Positions 36,355 to 47,343 of a stretch of 64,000 nt of DNA are shown piece after piece; within the stretch, counting starts at the first letter, position 1, and each line of letters starts with the position of its first letter. This stretch comes from Echiichthys vipera. Taxonomy: Eukaryota; Chordata; Actinopteri; Perciformes; Trachinidae. The stretch lies in NCBI GenBank assembly GCA_963691815.1, contig OY829654.1, positions 28,469,188-28,533,187 of the forward strand, given 5' to 3'. The position numbers and the translations under genes were made by a program. The notes beneath the pieces were generated by a model. It searched no databases, had not been told where the DNA came from, and saw nothing but the letters and a program-made list of their open reading frames with translations.

Positions 36355-38127
36355 GGTGCATACAGATGTAGATGGATAGCAAAAATCTAACGTTCTGTAG
36401 TTTGCAGAAAGGTACAAGCACCAGTACAAATAGTATGCCAACTACATTACATACGTTTGGGCAGTTTAATCTGGAACAATATCATATGTCATGAGTTAGT
36501 CGATTTTAATGTTTTGTATGTAAAAGCATATAATATTTATCAAATAAAGGTGGTGGACTTCCCTCAGAAATGCAGTTGAGTAAAGTATAAATGAACTCAA
36601 GTACCTTAAAATGACACAGTTCCTGAGTAAACATACTTTGTATTCCATGGAAATTTTATTATTTAACTTTATCTCATGAGGATGTCCTTTGTTATACGTC
36701 ACGCCAGCTGTCTGCTTCGCTCCTCTCCCTGCTAAACTCACAGTGCTTCAGAATGTGGACAGGTCAAACAAAAGCTACGCACAACCGCCGAATCCTGGCG
36801 CAGCCCTCTACAGCCAGACTCTTAACAACACACACGGATGTGTAACTTTCCTTTCATACTCCTCACACGCGATCAAGGCCACTTGTGTACAGGGAAGCCT
36901 ACTATAAACATTGGCCACTGATGTGAGGGGAACGTGGGAGAGGTACGGCCTGGAGTCCCAGCCTTTGTTTACATTCTCAGGTCCCAACGTCAGCGCAGGC
37001 CAGAGGGCTTGGTGGATCAACAGTGGCCATACGGGAGAGGCCTGTTTACTTACCTGGGAAAATTACTGGATGACTCTACATCTTTAGCAAACAGGAGGAG
37101 CGGAGTGGGATAAATCATACAGTATGGACACGCTAAACAAATATAGGCCATCAGATTGAGCAGTGATCTGGAAGTCCTGTCAGTCCACGCAAAGCTTGTA
37201 ACCTAAGACACCGGCAGACGTCAAACGCTGACATAAAAGATTTCCATTTTGAAACTCCGAGCTTGGTAAATCACCCTTCACTGCCTTTGGCTCTCACTTC
37301 TGCTCTACAGCTCTGTCATATTCTCCTTTCTCACACATGCCCTTTTATACATGCGCACATATGGATATTTTGCCCTCTCGATTGTCCCCATTCTCATCTG
37401 TCATCTCTCCCCGATGATTTATTCAAATTCAGGAATGGGAGCAGCAACAGTCTCGCCACTTTTCCACCCTGGCCTGCCTATGCTGCAGCTCCATCAGTAT
37501 ACATGATAAAAGGGACATTTATGATTTGGCAGGGAGGTATGGTCCTCGGGTCGCAGAGGAAACACAGCACAGCCCCTGGTTCTCATGACAGTGGCCTTAT
37601 CTAATGCAATATATGCTGACAGCTGCATGCCATCCAACAATAACCTGGTTTACCTTTAACTTTTACTGCAGGTGAGCAATGAAAAGACTTCAATCATTAG
37701 CCGCACCAAAACTCTCCGCTTCACAGAGCTATAACTCAGTCAGATTCCATACATTTCACTGTGTTCTACCAGACGCTGTTAGTCTTGCATCGTCATGTCA
37801 AGAAGGAATCCTGTGCAGACAGGTGGGGACATCTGAATTGGCCTGCACTGTAGTCATACTCTGCCAATAAGTATCGACTAGTTCAACCTGCTTTCACAAC
37901 TTCAGGCCCTGTCACTAGTTATGTAAGTACAGTCAAGTGAAGCAGAAGATCTGTGAGTGACAGCTTCTGTACCAGCAAATATTAAAGGCAAGTCTCTTTA
38001 GCCTTAAAAGGAGTAAACATTTGAAAGGAGGTGTTTGCTTCTAAACACTGAAGCTTGGACTTCACCCTTTTCTTTTCTAGCCTCCACATTTAAGCAGTGG
38101 TGGGCAAGTACTTAGAACCTTTATTTA
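36355..38127. other. Intergenic stretch, nothing recognised
   Basis: No exon, RNA gene or named repeat could be supported. Confidence 0.4.
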
Positions 38128-38599
38128 GGGTCTACTCAAACTTACTTACTCATTCGACTTGTGCCCAAGCACGACTCATGGCTAAAGTCTACTTTGTTTG
38201 TGCACCCGCACTGTGCCTAGGGATGACACGCTTCCCGACCGCAGTCCGGTTGAGAGAGGTGGGCTTCGGCACGGCACGATTGCACATGTACGTGCATAAG
38301 CATAAAAGAAGGTCCTGATGAGTATTTACATGCGACTCTTCCGCGTGACAGGCATTTAAAAAAATGCTGCCAAAGGGTTTGCGGTGGTCTGATGCCGGGG
38401 TGGAATGTTATATGTGTACAGCAGATTTGGTCGGATGAAAATATTCATCACAGTTGTACAAAATGCACAAAAACTCATAGGGGTGATGACATATAAGCAA
38501 GAAGCAATTGTGTTGTGGCCCGGATCTTTGAAGAAGTGTGAGTGCAGGCCGGGCTAAACGGCACGGAATGAATCAACTGGGTCAAGTGTGAGCACACCC
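38128..38599. mobile_element. PIF/Harbinger-like MITE, TTA target duplication
   Basis: 472-bp element bounded by TTA at 38125-38127 and 38600-38602. The left end GGGTCTACTCAAACT and right end AGTGTGAGCACACCC form degenerate terminal inverted repeats. The body matches the 473-bp element at 54312-54784 (GCCCAAGCACG, CCGGTTGAGAGAGGTG, GATGAAAATATTCA). It has no transposase. The 3-bp TTA duplication and GGG termini are what place it with PIF/Harbinger. Confidence 0.65.
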
Positions 38600-39316
38600 T
38601 TATTATTAGTGAAAGTAGCAAGACATTCCACAGACAAACTGGTCCTCATGCAGCAACATTCGCTTAAATTTCGCTTTAATTTTGTCTTCATTTTCTCTTA
38701 AAAGAAAAAAAATAGGAGAGGTCAATTCCAAATGTTCTTACCACGCTAATGTGTGTGAGGTGTTGTGTGAAGAAAAGAGAGATACCACCAAAAAAGGCTG
38801 TAAGAAGAAGAATTTCAGCAGGAGTGAAATAGCCGTTTTGTTTGATTAACCTTAACAAATATTCAAAACAGTTGTACAAAATGCACAAAAACTCATAGGG
38901 ATGATGACATGTAAGCAAAAAGCAATTGTGGCCCAGAAAACTTGAAGAAGTGTGAGTGCAGGCCGGGCGACACGGCACGGCATGGATCATCTGGGTCAAG
39001 TGTGCAAACCCTTATTATTAGTGGTCCTCATGCAGCAACATTCGCTTAAATTTCTCTTAAATTTTCTCTTAAAAAAAAAATAAATAGGAGAAGTCAATTC
39101 CAGATGCACCAAATGTTCTTACCACCCTAATATGCTCTGACCCAGGTGAGCTGAATGATGAACTTGATCATAATTGTTTATTTGCATATGGTATCACCCC
39201 TAAAACACTACATATAATAAGGGCAGGTGTTGTGCAGTGTGCAAAGAAAAGAGAGATACCACCAAAAAAAGGCTGTAGTAAGATTGCCGTTCTGTTTAGT
39301 AAAGTGTAACAAATGT
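38451..39316 (+). repeat. Imperfect 0.4-kb tandem duplication
   Basis: Unit 1 (about 38451-38862) and unit 2 (about 38863-39316) share CAGTTGTACAAAATGCACAA, the MITE right end, GTCCTCATGCAGCAACATTC, AGGAGA(G/A)GTCAATTCCA and GAGAGATACCACCAAAAAA in the same order. Unit 2 has an extra insert of about 60-90 bp near 39137. The duplication took in the right half of the MITE plus its flank. Confidence 0.7.
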
Positions 39317-39730
39317 CTTATCGTAGTAAGTGTCCTTGATCATTTGCAAAATATTCTCTTTCCTCAGAGAAGGGTAAAAAGAAAACATGGTTGAATCCCA
39401 TAAACCAATAACAAAACCATGGATATGAACAAAAACAAGAGGCATTTGTTTGTATAACGCCTCCTGCATTGTTAAGATATAACAAATACATCAGTATCAT
39501 CAGCAAAATGTTTTAGCATTTTCAGAAGTAGAGGTATGCATCCGTGCAGAGTGTTGATACCTTATACAACTAGGATGCCATAGCACATAAGCTTATAATA
39601 TACAGACTATAGTGTAATGTTGAAGCTGGACAGGTGGAACACATTTTGCTACTTCATAAACTGTTTTGAAATCAAAATGATTGCGATTGTATTTTAAAAA
39701 CACAGCTATGTATTTGCATGCATGTATTGT

Positions 39731-39906
39731 TCATTCATTCACTCATCTTCAACCGCTTGTCCCTGGGGTCGCGGGGGGCTGGAGCCGATCCCAGCTGACA
39801 GCGAGCGTGAGGCGGGGTACACCCTGGACAGGACGCCAGTTTATCGCAGGGCACATAGAGACAAACAGAGAGACGGACAATCATTCACACCTAGGGCAAT
39901 TTATTC
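39731..39906 (-). mobile_element. V-SINE-like retroposon, copy D (truncated)
   Basis: Reverse orientation: the tail (TCATTCATTCACTCATCTTC) and the AGCCGATCCCAGCTGAC part are present. The tRNA-like head and central body are missing, so this copy is 5'-truncated. Confidence 0.7.
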
Positions 39907-39909
39907 AGC

Positions 39910-40558
39910 AATTTGATCTTTTTTCTTCCAATACATTGAAGGAAAGGTTCATATTTTCGCATCTTTGACTTAATATAATAGTCAGATGCCCATGTTAACA
40001 TTGGGAGAGGTTTTGCTTGCTGTCATCTTTGCTTCTGTTCATACTGGCCATTACAAGATCTTTCCTAATGAAGTGTTGAGGGACAAAAAAATCCGTCCTC
40101 ATTTTGTGCAAAAGTACATTCCAACATTCAGTCAAAGCGGATAGGAGACTTGAGCAATGTGAGTTATGGAAGTCAAAGTGTGAAATCATCTCTTTGTGTT
40201 ACTGTCACTCCACTGCACCTCAGCGCACGAACACTAATGTGGTAACACAAAGCAAGACCTTTTCTTTCTTCTAAAGTTTGGCATGTGTCTGCTTAATTTG
40301 TCTCAGACTTCTGAAGCCTCAGGCCTCATGAACTTCAGATACACTTTCAAAACATTTTTGCACAGAATAAATACTATGGATGTTGACGGTCAGTGAGAAC
40401 AAGAGGAATGATTACAGCAAGCAAAAGTTGTTTCGCACATACTTGTGATTTTTGTTTTTTTTAAGACAAATTGAAGCCCTGGAACTCAGTTGGACTTATG
40501 TACCTGCATATAGAAAAACTGAATTTTGCAGTTAAACCTTCAAGATACTGTATAAAGA
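39910..40558. other. Intergenic stretch, nothing recognised
   Basis: No gene or repeat could be supported. Confidence 0.4.
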
Positions 40559-40757
40559 AAATGGAGCGTGGACTGGTGGCTGGAGAGGTGCCAGTTCATC
40601 TCCTGGGCACTGCCGAGGTGTTGTTGAGCAAGGCACCGAACCCCCAACTGCTCGGCGCCGGTCCACTGGCAGCCCCCTCGCTCTGACATTTCTCCATTAA
40701 TTGAATGTATATAGGTCCTGTTTTTGCATGTGTGTGTATTTAGGACCTGTGTGTAAC
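40559..40757 (-). repeat. Dispersed repeat, inverted partner of 33645-33830
   Basis: Reverse complement of the 33.6-kb repeat, sharing GGAGAGGTGCCAGTTCATCT, TTGAGCAAGGCACCGAACCC and the TATATAGGT(C/T)CTG end. It directly abuts V-SINE copy E. Confidence 0.7.
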
Positions 40758-41080
40758 ATTCATTCATTCATCTTCAACTGCTTGTCCCTGTCGGGGTCGC
40801 GGGGGCTGGAGCCGATCTCAGCTGACATCGGGCGTGAGGCGGGGTCCACCCTGGAGAGGACGCCAGTCTATCACAGGACACATAGAGACGTACAGAGACA
40901 GACAACCATTCACACCTACGGGTGATTTAGAGTCATCAATGAACCGAACACCTGCACGTCTTTGGACTGTGGGAGGAAACCGGAGAACCCGGAGGAAACC
41001 CACGCAGACTAGGGGCGAACATGCAAACTCCACACAGAAGGGCCCCAGTCGGGATTCAAATCAGGAACCTTTTCTCGCTC
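40758..41080 (-). mobile_element. V-SINE-like retroposon, copy E
   Basis: Reverse-strand copy running from the ATTCATTCATTCATC tail through GTCTTTGGACTGTGGGAGGA to the B-box region GGGATTCAAATCAGGAACC. The last part of the tRNA-like head is lost. Confidence 0.75.
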
Positions 41081-41084
41081 TTAA

Positions 41085-41870
41085 ATCATTTTTTCAAAGT
41101 AGTTCAACTTTTTAGGAGTAAAAGCCAGAGACACGTTAATATGTTGTGTTAAACATGTCTGGATGAGATCTCTATGTACATTAGTACTGTTAGCTACTTC
41201 GGCCAATGCATTTGAGCAGTGCGTTCATATCCCACTGTGAGATGTTATATTATGAAAACAGAACAGAGACACTCAGTTCTTTATGGCAGTTGTTGTTGTT
41301 GTGTCGACTTGTGCTGCAGAGACTGTGCTTCAGCAATTCCTGCTTCACTTCCAATATTAAAGACTTTAATTTAAAGCAACATTTGGGTTGTTTTCGCCCT
41401 ATAATCCTCATATTTGCACTATTTCCTACAAAAAAAGTTACACAGACAGGTGTTATCATGTGGAGATGGCTACATGAATTCTGCTATTGTCCCTGTGTAT
41501 GCTACGGGAGTGTAACACAGTATTCGTCACTGCCTAACCTTGATGAAGAATATCTGATGTTTGTCTCGAAACTATTTCATAAAGGGGAAAATATCCATAC
41601 ACAGCTTACATTGTGTAGGACAGCATGTCCATTCCCCACTGAGGGAGTAATAAAATATAGACACATAGTTGGATAAGATAGAAGGATAGAAGAACTTGAT
41701 CCTTGTTAGTGGGCAGAGTGTTCCAGAGAGTTATTTAGGAGGATTACGTTTAATAGATGGGTCGGCTTTTACTCCAGTGCTACCGTTTAGTTAAATTACA
41801 CTTTAGTTCAAATATAAATATGGGTGTAATCATTTCTACATGTGACCCTGGCATTGTACAGGTCAGTAGA
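41085..41870. other. Intergenic; unsupported 156-codon frame
   Basis: An open frame at 41206-41676 (+) has no recognised domain and no splice partners. No gene is called. Confidence 0.35.
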
Positions 41871-42070
41871 TGGCGAATAAACACATTTACACAATATAAA
41901 TGAAAAATGTCTGATTTGATGCAATACCCACAAGAGCAGAAGTACAAAACCCAAAACATGCCCAGTCAAAGGGAGTAAATTAATGTTTCTACTACTTGGA
42001 TGTGCCCTTTCGAGCTTTGAGTACAGACTTGGCCGCCTGCAGCCTGAGAAGAACACCTGCAGACGGCCAA
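41871..42070. repeat. Repeat copy carrying the empty site of the LTR element
   Basis: It reads ...TGAAAAATGTCTGATTTGATG... without interruption. It matches 42641-42697 joined to 47701-47860, that is, the two sides of the retrotransposon insertion. Differences are few. An internal palindrome CTTGGCCG...CGGCCAAG lies near 42030-42072. Confidence 0.8.
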
Positions 42071-42354
42071 GTTTGTGGCAAGGTGAAAGCTCGGGGTGAG
42101 TGTTGCCGAACAACGCCACCTGGGAAATTTTCACCACAGGAAGTGGTTACTGTTTTGCTAGGAGACTATAAGATCACACAGGTTCGTAAAACACCACTGG
42201 GCAGGAGACAGTGTTCAAAATATAGGAATACTTTTATTGTACACTGGGTTTTTGTTAGTTTCAAAATTTACCAAGCCATCTCACATTAATCACTGGGCCA
42301 AAACAAGGGGATGGACAGAGGGAGAATTAAAATAGCCTCACAGTCTGGCTGGTA

Positions 42355-42361
<7 letters not shown>

Positions 42362-42445
<84 letters not shown>

Positions 42446-42450
42446 CACAC

Positions 42451-42481
<31 letters not shown>
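42362..42481. repeat. (CA)n microsatellite, about 120 bp
   Basis: CA run interrupted by two CGCACA variants near 42438 and 42455. Confidence 0.95.
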
Positions 42482-42482
<1 letters not shown>

Positions 42483-42692
42483 CAACAAGTATTATAAAAA
42501 AAGGAACCCAAAATAACCAAATCAAACTTCAAATGCAATTAAACAAAAACCATGAAAAATAATACAAAGAAACTCAAATTTACACTTAACAATAAACAAG
42601 ATAATAAGTCAAGCTTTTCCTCAAATCAATAACTTTTGTACAGATCAGCGAATAAACACATTTACACAATATACTGGTGTAAAATGAAAAAT

Positions 42693-42697
42693 GTCTG
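42693..42697. repeat. Target-site duplication GTCTG (left)
   Basis: GTCTG immediately left of the LTR element, repeated at 47696-47700. The uninterrupted site at 41909-41913 has it once. Confidence 0.85.
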
Positions 42698-43047
42698 TGT
42701 GAGCCTCACTGCTCACAGGACAGATGGGAAATGAGGGAGAGACAGCGTTTGTCGGTGGTTAACCGTTTATTCCGGGCTTTCCCCAACGTTCCTCAACATA
42801 AAACAAGCTACACAAACGAGCAGCCGTCCCTCTGACGGCCGTGGTCAGGTGTCCGCTGCCTCTTCCTGGGTCGTCGCCGCTCGGGTCCTCTCACAGGACC
42901 CAGCCTACTGCAAGAGGCAGAACCAGGTTACAAACATGCTTATGTAGCTGACTGATTACCTGATTCTGCCCAGCTGTCTGATCACCGGCTGAGCCACTCC
43001 TCCCTCTCCTCCAGCAGTCGACACCTTAACCACACCCCACTGCCACA
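42698..43047 (-). repeat. 3' LTR of the Gmr1-like element
   Basis: 350 bp. Its + strand starts TGTGAGCC and ends CCCACTGCCACA, so it is bounded by TG...CA. An AATAAA on the minus strand lies at 42766-42771. The last 21 codons and the stop of the pol frame lie inside this LTR. Confidence 0.92.
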
Positions 43048-46000
43048 TACCCCCACCGCCCGACTTAGGCCGGGATCCCACCGGCCGCAAGCCCACTCCC
43101 CCCCCCCCTCCGCGGAGCGGGAGAGAAAGTCAGCCACGACCATGCGGTTACCCGGCCTATGGATCACCTTGAACCGGAAAGGCTGTAATGCCAGATACCA
43201 GCGAGTGATCCGCGCGTTGGCATCTTTCATGCGGTGGAGCCATTGGAGCGGGGCATGGTCCGACCAGAGGGTGAATGAGCGCCCCAGGAGGTAGTAGCGG
43301 AGGGCCCCGACCGCCCACCGTATGGCGAGGCACTCCTTTTCCACCGTACTGTAGTTCACCTCCCGCTGAGCCAGCTTTCGGCTAATGTACAGTACGGGGC
43401 GGTCGATCCCCTCCACCTCCTGGGACAAAACGGCCCCCAGCCCACTGTTCGAGGCATCGGTCTGCAGGATGAAAGGGAGAGAAAAGTTAGGAGTGTATAA
43501 GAGTGGCTTCCCACAGAGGGCTCGCTTCACCCTCTCAAACGCCAGCTGACACGGCTCCGTCCACTGGACCGGATCTGAGGCACCCTTTCGGGTCAGGTCG
43601 GTGAGGGGGCTGGTCAGCTCTGAAAAGGCCGGAATGAACCTCCTATAGTAACCGGCCAGCCCCAGAAACCTCCTGACCTCTTTTTTTGTCTTGGGTGTTG
43701 GGCAGGCCGCAACTGCTGCGGTCTTTTGCACCTGTGGCCGCACCTGCCCGCCCCCCAAGTGGTACCCCAAATACCGTACCTCCCTCCGTCCAACCGCACA
43801 CTTCTTCGGGTTGGCCGTGAGCCCCGCCTTCCTCAGAGACTCGAGCACCGCCCCCACCTGCTGCATATGCTGCTCCCAGGACTCACTATGAATGATTACA
43901 TCATCCAAGTAGGCCGCAGCATATGCAGAGTGAGGCCGCAGTACCCGGTCCATGAGGCGCTGGAAAGTAGCTGGGGCCCCGAACAGCCCGAACGGAAGTG
44001 TGACAAACTGGTACAAACCGTACGGAGTGGAGAAGGCCGTCTTTTCCCTGGACTCCAGCGACAGGGGAATCTGCCAGTAGCCCTTGGTCAAATCCAGTGT
44101 CGTGAAAAAGCGAGCCGTGCCCAGCCGATCCAGGAGTTCGTCGACCCGGGGCATTGGATAGGCATCGAATTTGGACACCTCATTGACCCTGCGATAGTCC
44201 ACACAGAACCGTATTGACCCATCAGACTTGCGAACCAGCACAATGGGGCAACACCAGTCACTGTTGGACTCTTCTATTACCCCCATCTCCAACATGGCCT
44301 GAAGCTCCGCCAGAACAATTTTCCTCTTGTGTTCTGGCAGCCGATAGGGTCGTGAACGCACGGTCACCCCTGGGGGTGTTTCTATGTGGTGGTGTATGAG
44401 GCCTGTGCGTCCTGGCAGGGGCGAGAACACATCAGCAAAACGCTGCTGCAACGAGGCCACATCTGCTCTCTGGCTCGGTGAGAGATGGTCATCAAAGGGG
44501 ACCGGTGCTGAATAGTTTGATTTTGCCACCTCCGGCCCCAACTCATCTCTCTCGATCACCGTAGTAGCCAGAGAAACAGCAGTCACCTCCCTCCAGGCTT
44601 TAAGGAGGTTGAGGTGGTAAACCTGTGTTGCTCCGCCCCTGTCTGAACGCACAACCTCATAGTCAACATCCCCCACTCGCCGTGTGACCACAAAGGGCCC
44701 TTGCCACTTGGCGAGCAATTTGGAGCTAGATGATGGTAGCAATACAAGCACTTTATCTCCCGGTGAAAACTGTCTAAGTTTTGCCCCTCTGTTGTACAGA
44801 CGCTGCTGACGTTCCTGGGCCTGGAGCAAATTCTCCCGTGATAACTGACCCAGTGAGTGGAGTTTTGCTCGCAGGTCCAGGACGTGCTGTACCTCGTTCT
44901 TGCTGGTGCTTGGACCCGCCTCCCAGTTTTCCTTGACCAGGTCCAAGACACCCCGTGGTTTTCGGCCGAACAGGAGTTCGAAGGGAGAAAATCCCGTGGA
45001 GGCCTGGGGAACCTCCCGCACTGCAAACAACAGAGGGTCCAACCATTTATCCCAATTACGGCTATCCTCGTGCACGAACTTACGAATCATGTTCTTTAGC
45101 GTTTTGTTAAACCGCTCCACCAGGCCGTCGGTCTGGGGATGGTACACACTAGTCCGGATTGAACGGATGCCCAGTAATTCGTATAGTTCGCGTAGTGTAC
45201 GTGACATAAAGGATGTGCCCTGATCAGTCAGGATCTCTTTCGGGATCCCAACTCGGGAGATAACTTGAAACAGTGCCTGTGCAACACTCTTTGCAGAGAT
45301 ATTGCGCAGAGGCACCGCCTCGGGATATCGGGTTGCATAGTCCACTAGGACTAACACAAAGCGATATCCCCGTGCACTCCGGTCTAATGGCCCGATGAGG
45401 TCCATGGCAATTCTATCAAATGGGACCTCCATTAGTGGTAGTGGGCGCAACGGCGCTTTTGGGGTGGCCGGCGGATTGACTAACTGACATTCGCGGCATG
45501 ATGCACACCACCGACTTACATCTGCGCGAATGCCCGGCCAATAAAATCGGGCCATGACCCGGTTCAGTGTTTTGTCATAGCCTAGGTGGCCCGCCATGGG
45601 GTTATGATGAGCCGCCTGGAAAATTGTTTCCCGACGGCTTTTGGGCACCAACAACTGGGTGAGTTCTTCGCCTGTTCGAGCGTCACGACTCGCTCTGTAT
45701 AACCTGTCCCTAATGACAATAAAATATGGGTGAGTGAGTGCTGTGTTAGGGTGGACCTGGCAACCATCAATTTTCATCACTTGGTTAAAGGCATGACGGA
45801 GGGTCTCATCCCGAGACTGCTCAAGTGGAAAATCTTCCATGGGGGCTATCTGCAGGGCCCCCGGAGCCAGCCGTGCTGGCCCCGCCGGCCCCACGCCCCC
45901 CCCGACGGCGTCGGGATGCGGCACCCCCGTCTCACCACTAAGCACGGCACACCACCCGCATTTCCCTGACGTACGTGACCGCACCCTCATAGTTTCCCCC

Positions 46001-47325
46001 GCTAGGCTAGCAAACCCCGGCCAATTCGTGCCCAAGATTAGAGGGTGCGTGAGGCGAGTGCTAACTCCAGCCCTAACTCTATGCTTTTTCCCTCTAAAAA
46101 GAATTTCTAGAGCCACCACCGGATAATCGTGAATATCCCCATGCACACACCTCACCTTCACCCACGATGCCTCTAGCAAAGCCCCCGGTCGAACCAAGCG
46201 CTGGTGGATCATGGTCTGTTCACAACCAGAGTCTAGCAGAGCTTGGTGTGTACCCCCCTGTATACATACCGGTATACGGTACGTCCCTTCCGAACCGGGG
46301 GAGGGAGCTGGCGGTCCCGCAACCCGCACCACTTGCCCCACCTCCATGAGGGGGCACTCCGCCCGGAGATGGCCGGGCTGCCCACACCGCCAGCACCCCT
46401 GCCCTGGCGTCTGAGGAACCCCCCGGGGTGCCGGTCGATCAGACACGTAGGCTGGGCCCTGCGGAACAGAAGGCAGTGTGTTATTAGTGGGCCAGAGCGG
46501 ACCGGGCTCCGGGTGTGTGTGTGTGTGCGGGGCAGGGTGCGGTGCAGCGGCCGCCGGGAATCTCCTCCTCGGGGCCGGGGTGGGACGGCCCGCGGAGATC
46601 GCCGCTGGCCTGGCCTCCTCCCTCATGCTCCGCCGGGGAAGGGAGAGATGGTCCTCCGCGAGGACGATCGCTGCCTCGATGGTGGGGGGACGGTGGCACT
46701 GGACCCAGTTGGCGGTGGACGAGGGTAAGCCGGCGATAAACTGCTCCAGCGCCACCTGTCCAACGACGTCCTCGGCGGAGTGGGTCCCCGGCTGGAGCCA
46801 GCGCCTCGCTGCATCGAGGAGCCGCTGCGCGAAGGCGAAGGGGCGGCCGGCTTCCTCAAAAGAGAGCCCCCTGAACCGCCGCCGGTGTCCCTCTGGCGTA
46901 CTGCCCAGCCGGTCCAGGATGGCTCTCTTCAGGTGGGTAAAGTCGTGGCGAGAGGCCGCCGGCAGGCTGTGCGCGGCCAGCTGCGCCACGCCGGTAAGCA
47001 GGGGGAGAAGCCGGACCGCCCTCTCCTCCTCCGGCCACCCGCACGCCTCCGCCGTGCCCTCGAAGATGTCCAGGAACGCCTCCGGATCATCCTCTGCTGT
47101 CATCCGTTGAAGGGCAACAGGCGGAGGCCGGCCGCGACTGGGCTCCGGGTCGGGCTGGGTGGCCGGGCGCTGCAGCAGCTCCTGCAGGAGAGCACGATCT
47201 TCCCTCTGGGCCGCCACGATGTCGGCCAGGGCACGGGACTGCTGCTGCTGGAGAGCGGTGGTGCTCTCCTGCATCGCGGCGAGGTGCTGGAGGGCCAGCG
47301 ACAGCGGACTTTGGGCTTCCGTCAT
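42982..47325 (-). CDS. Gag-Pol polyprotein of the Gmr1-like retrotransposon
   Basis: One uninterrupted frame of 1447 codons. The ATG at 47325 directly abuts the primer-binding site; the same frame is open further upstream but lacks another ATG. Residue positions are approximate. A Gln-rich start is followed by a gag domain (75-235) resembling the SCAN fold, a Pro/Ala/His linker, and a CCHC knuckle CWRCGQPGH...C (311-324). The protease has DSG at 365-367. The integrase has an HHCC finger (His574, His580, Cys610, Cys613), Asp642, Asp701 and Glu737 in a D,D-35-E arrangement, and a GPF motif near 876. The reverse transcriptase has Asp1078 and YLDD 1139-1142. RNase H has Asp1290, Glu1329, Asp1356 and Asp1399. 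All key residues are present. No frameshift or stop separates gag from pol. The C-terminal 21 residues are LTR-encoded. It makes the virus-like particle and the enzymes for copying and integrating the element. Confidence 0.93.
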   Translation of the reverse strand: MTEAQSPLSLALQHLAAMQESTTALQQQQSRALADIVAAQREDRALLQELLQRPATQPDPEPSRGRPPPVALQRMTAEDDPEAFLDIFEGTAEACGWPEEERAVRLLPLLTGVAQLAAHSLPAASRHDFTHLKRAILDRLGSTPEGHRRRFRGLSFEEAGRPFAFAQRLLDAARRWLQPGTHSAEDVVGQVALEQFIAGLPSSTANWVQCHRPPTIEAAIVLAEDHLSLPRRSMREEARPAAISAGRPTPAPRRRFPAAAAPHPAPHTHTHPEPGPLWPTNNTLPSVPQGPAYVSDRPAPRGVPQTPGQGCWRCGQPGHLRAECPLMEVGQVVRVAGPPAPSPGSEGTYRIPVCIQGGTHQALLDSGCEQTMIHQRLVRPGALLEASWVKVRCVHGDIHDYPVVALEILFRGKKHRVRAGVSTRLTHPLILGTNWPGFASLAGETMRVRSRTSGKCGWCAVLSGETGVPHPDAVGGGVGPAGPARLAPGALQIAPMEDFPLEQSRDETLRHAFNQVMKIDGCQVHPNTALTHPYFIVIRDRLYRASRDARTGEELTQLLVPKSRRETIFQAAHHNPMAGHLGYDKTLNRVMARFYWPGIRADVSRWCASCRECQLVNPPATPKAPLRPLPLMEVPFDRIAMDLIGPLDRSARGYRFVLVLVDYATRYPEAVPLRNISAKSVAQALFQVISRVGIPKEILTDQGTSFMSRTLRELYELLGIRSIRTSVYHPQTDGLVERFNKTLKNMIRKFVHEDSRNWDKWLDPLLFAVREVPQASTGFSPFELLFGRKPRGVLDLVKENWEAGPSTSKNEVQHVLDLRAKLHSLGQLSRENLLQAQERQQRLYNRGAKLRQFSPGDKVLVLLPSSSSKLLAKWQGPFVVTRRVGDVDYEVVRSDRGGATQVYHLNLLKAWREVTAVSLATTVIERDELGPEVAKSNYSAPVPFDDHLSPSQRADVASLQQRFADVFSPLPGRTGLIHHHIETPPGVTVRSRPYRLPEHKRKIVLAELQAMLEMGVIEESNSDWCCPIVLVRKSDGSIRFCVDYRRVNEVSKFDAYPMPRVDELLDRLGTARFFTTLDLTKGYWQIPLSLESREKTAFSTPYGLYQFVTLPFGLFGAPATFQRLMDRVLRPHSAYAAAYLDDVIIHSESWEQHMQQVGAVLESLRKAGLTANPKKCAVGRREVRYLGYHLGGGQVRPQVQKTAAVAACPTPKTKKEVRRFLGLAGYYRRFIPAFSELTSPLTDLTRKGASDPVQWTEPCQLAFERVKRALCGKPLLYTPNFSLPFILQTDASNSGLGAVLSQEVEGIDRPVLYISRKLAQREVNYSTVEKECLAIRWAVGALRYYLLGRSFTLWSDHAPLQWLHRMKDANARITRWYLALQPFRFKVIHRPGNRMVVADFLSRSAEGGGEWACGRWDPGLSRAVGVCGSGVWLRCRLLEEREEWLSR
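43048..43062 (-). promoter_or_regulatory. Polypurine-tract-like sequence
   Basis: Directly upstream of the 3' LTR on the minus strand lies GGGCGGTGGGGGTA, a G-rich purine stretch in the position where plus-strand DNA synthesis is primed. The role is inferred from position and composition. Confidence 0.55.
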
Positions 47326-47343
47326 GTCCCTGTTCGGGCGCCA
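47326..47343 (-). promoter_or_regulatory. Primer-binding site, tRNA-Lys type
   Basis: Two nucleotides inside the 5' LTR, the minus strand reads TGGCGCCCGAACAGGGAC. This 18-mer is complementary to the 3' end of vertebrate tRNA-Lys(UUU), the same primer type used by several retroviruses. The Gag start codon follows with no spacer. Confidence 0.88.

Noticed and set aside
41808..42137. Conserved peptide shared by minus frames at 41.9 and 47.7 kb (WVLHQIR, VLGFVLLLL)
   Set aside because: The similarity is explained by the duplicated DNA segment; no coding constraint can be shown.
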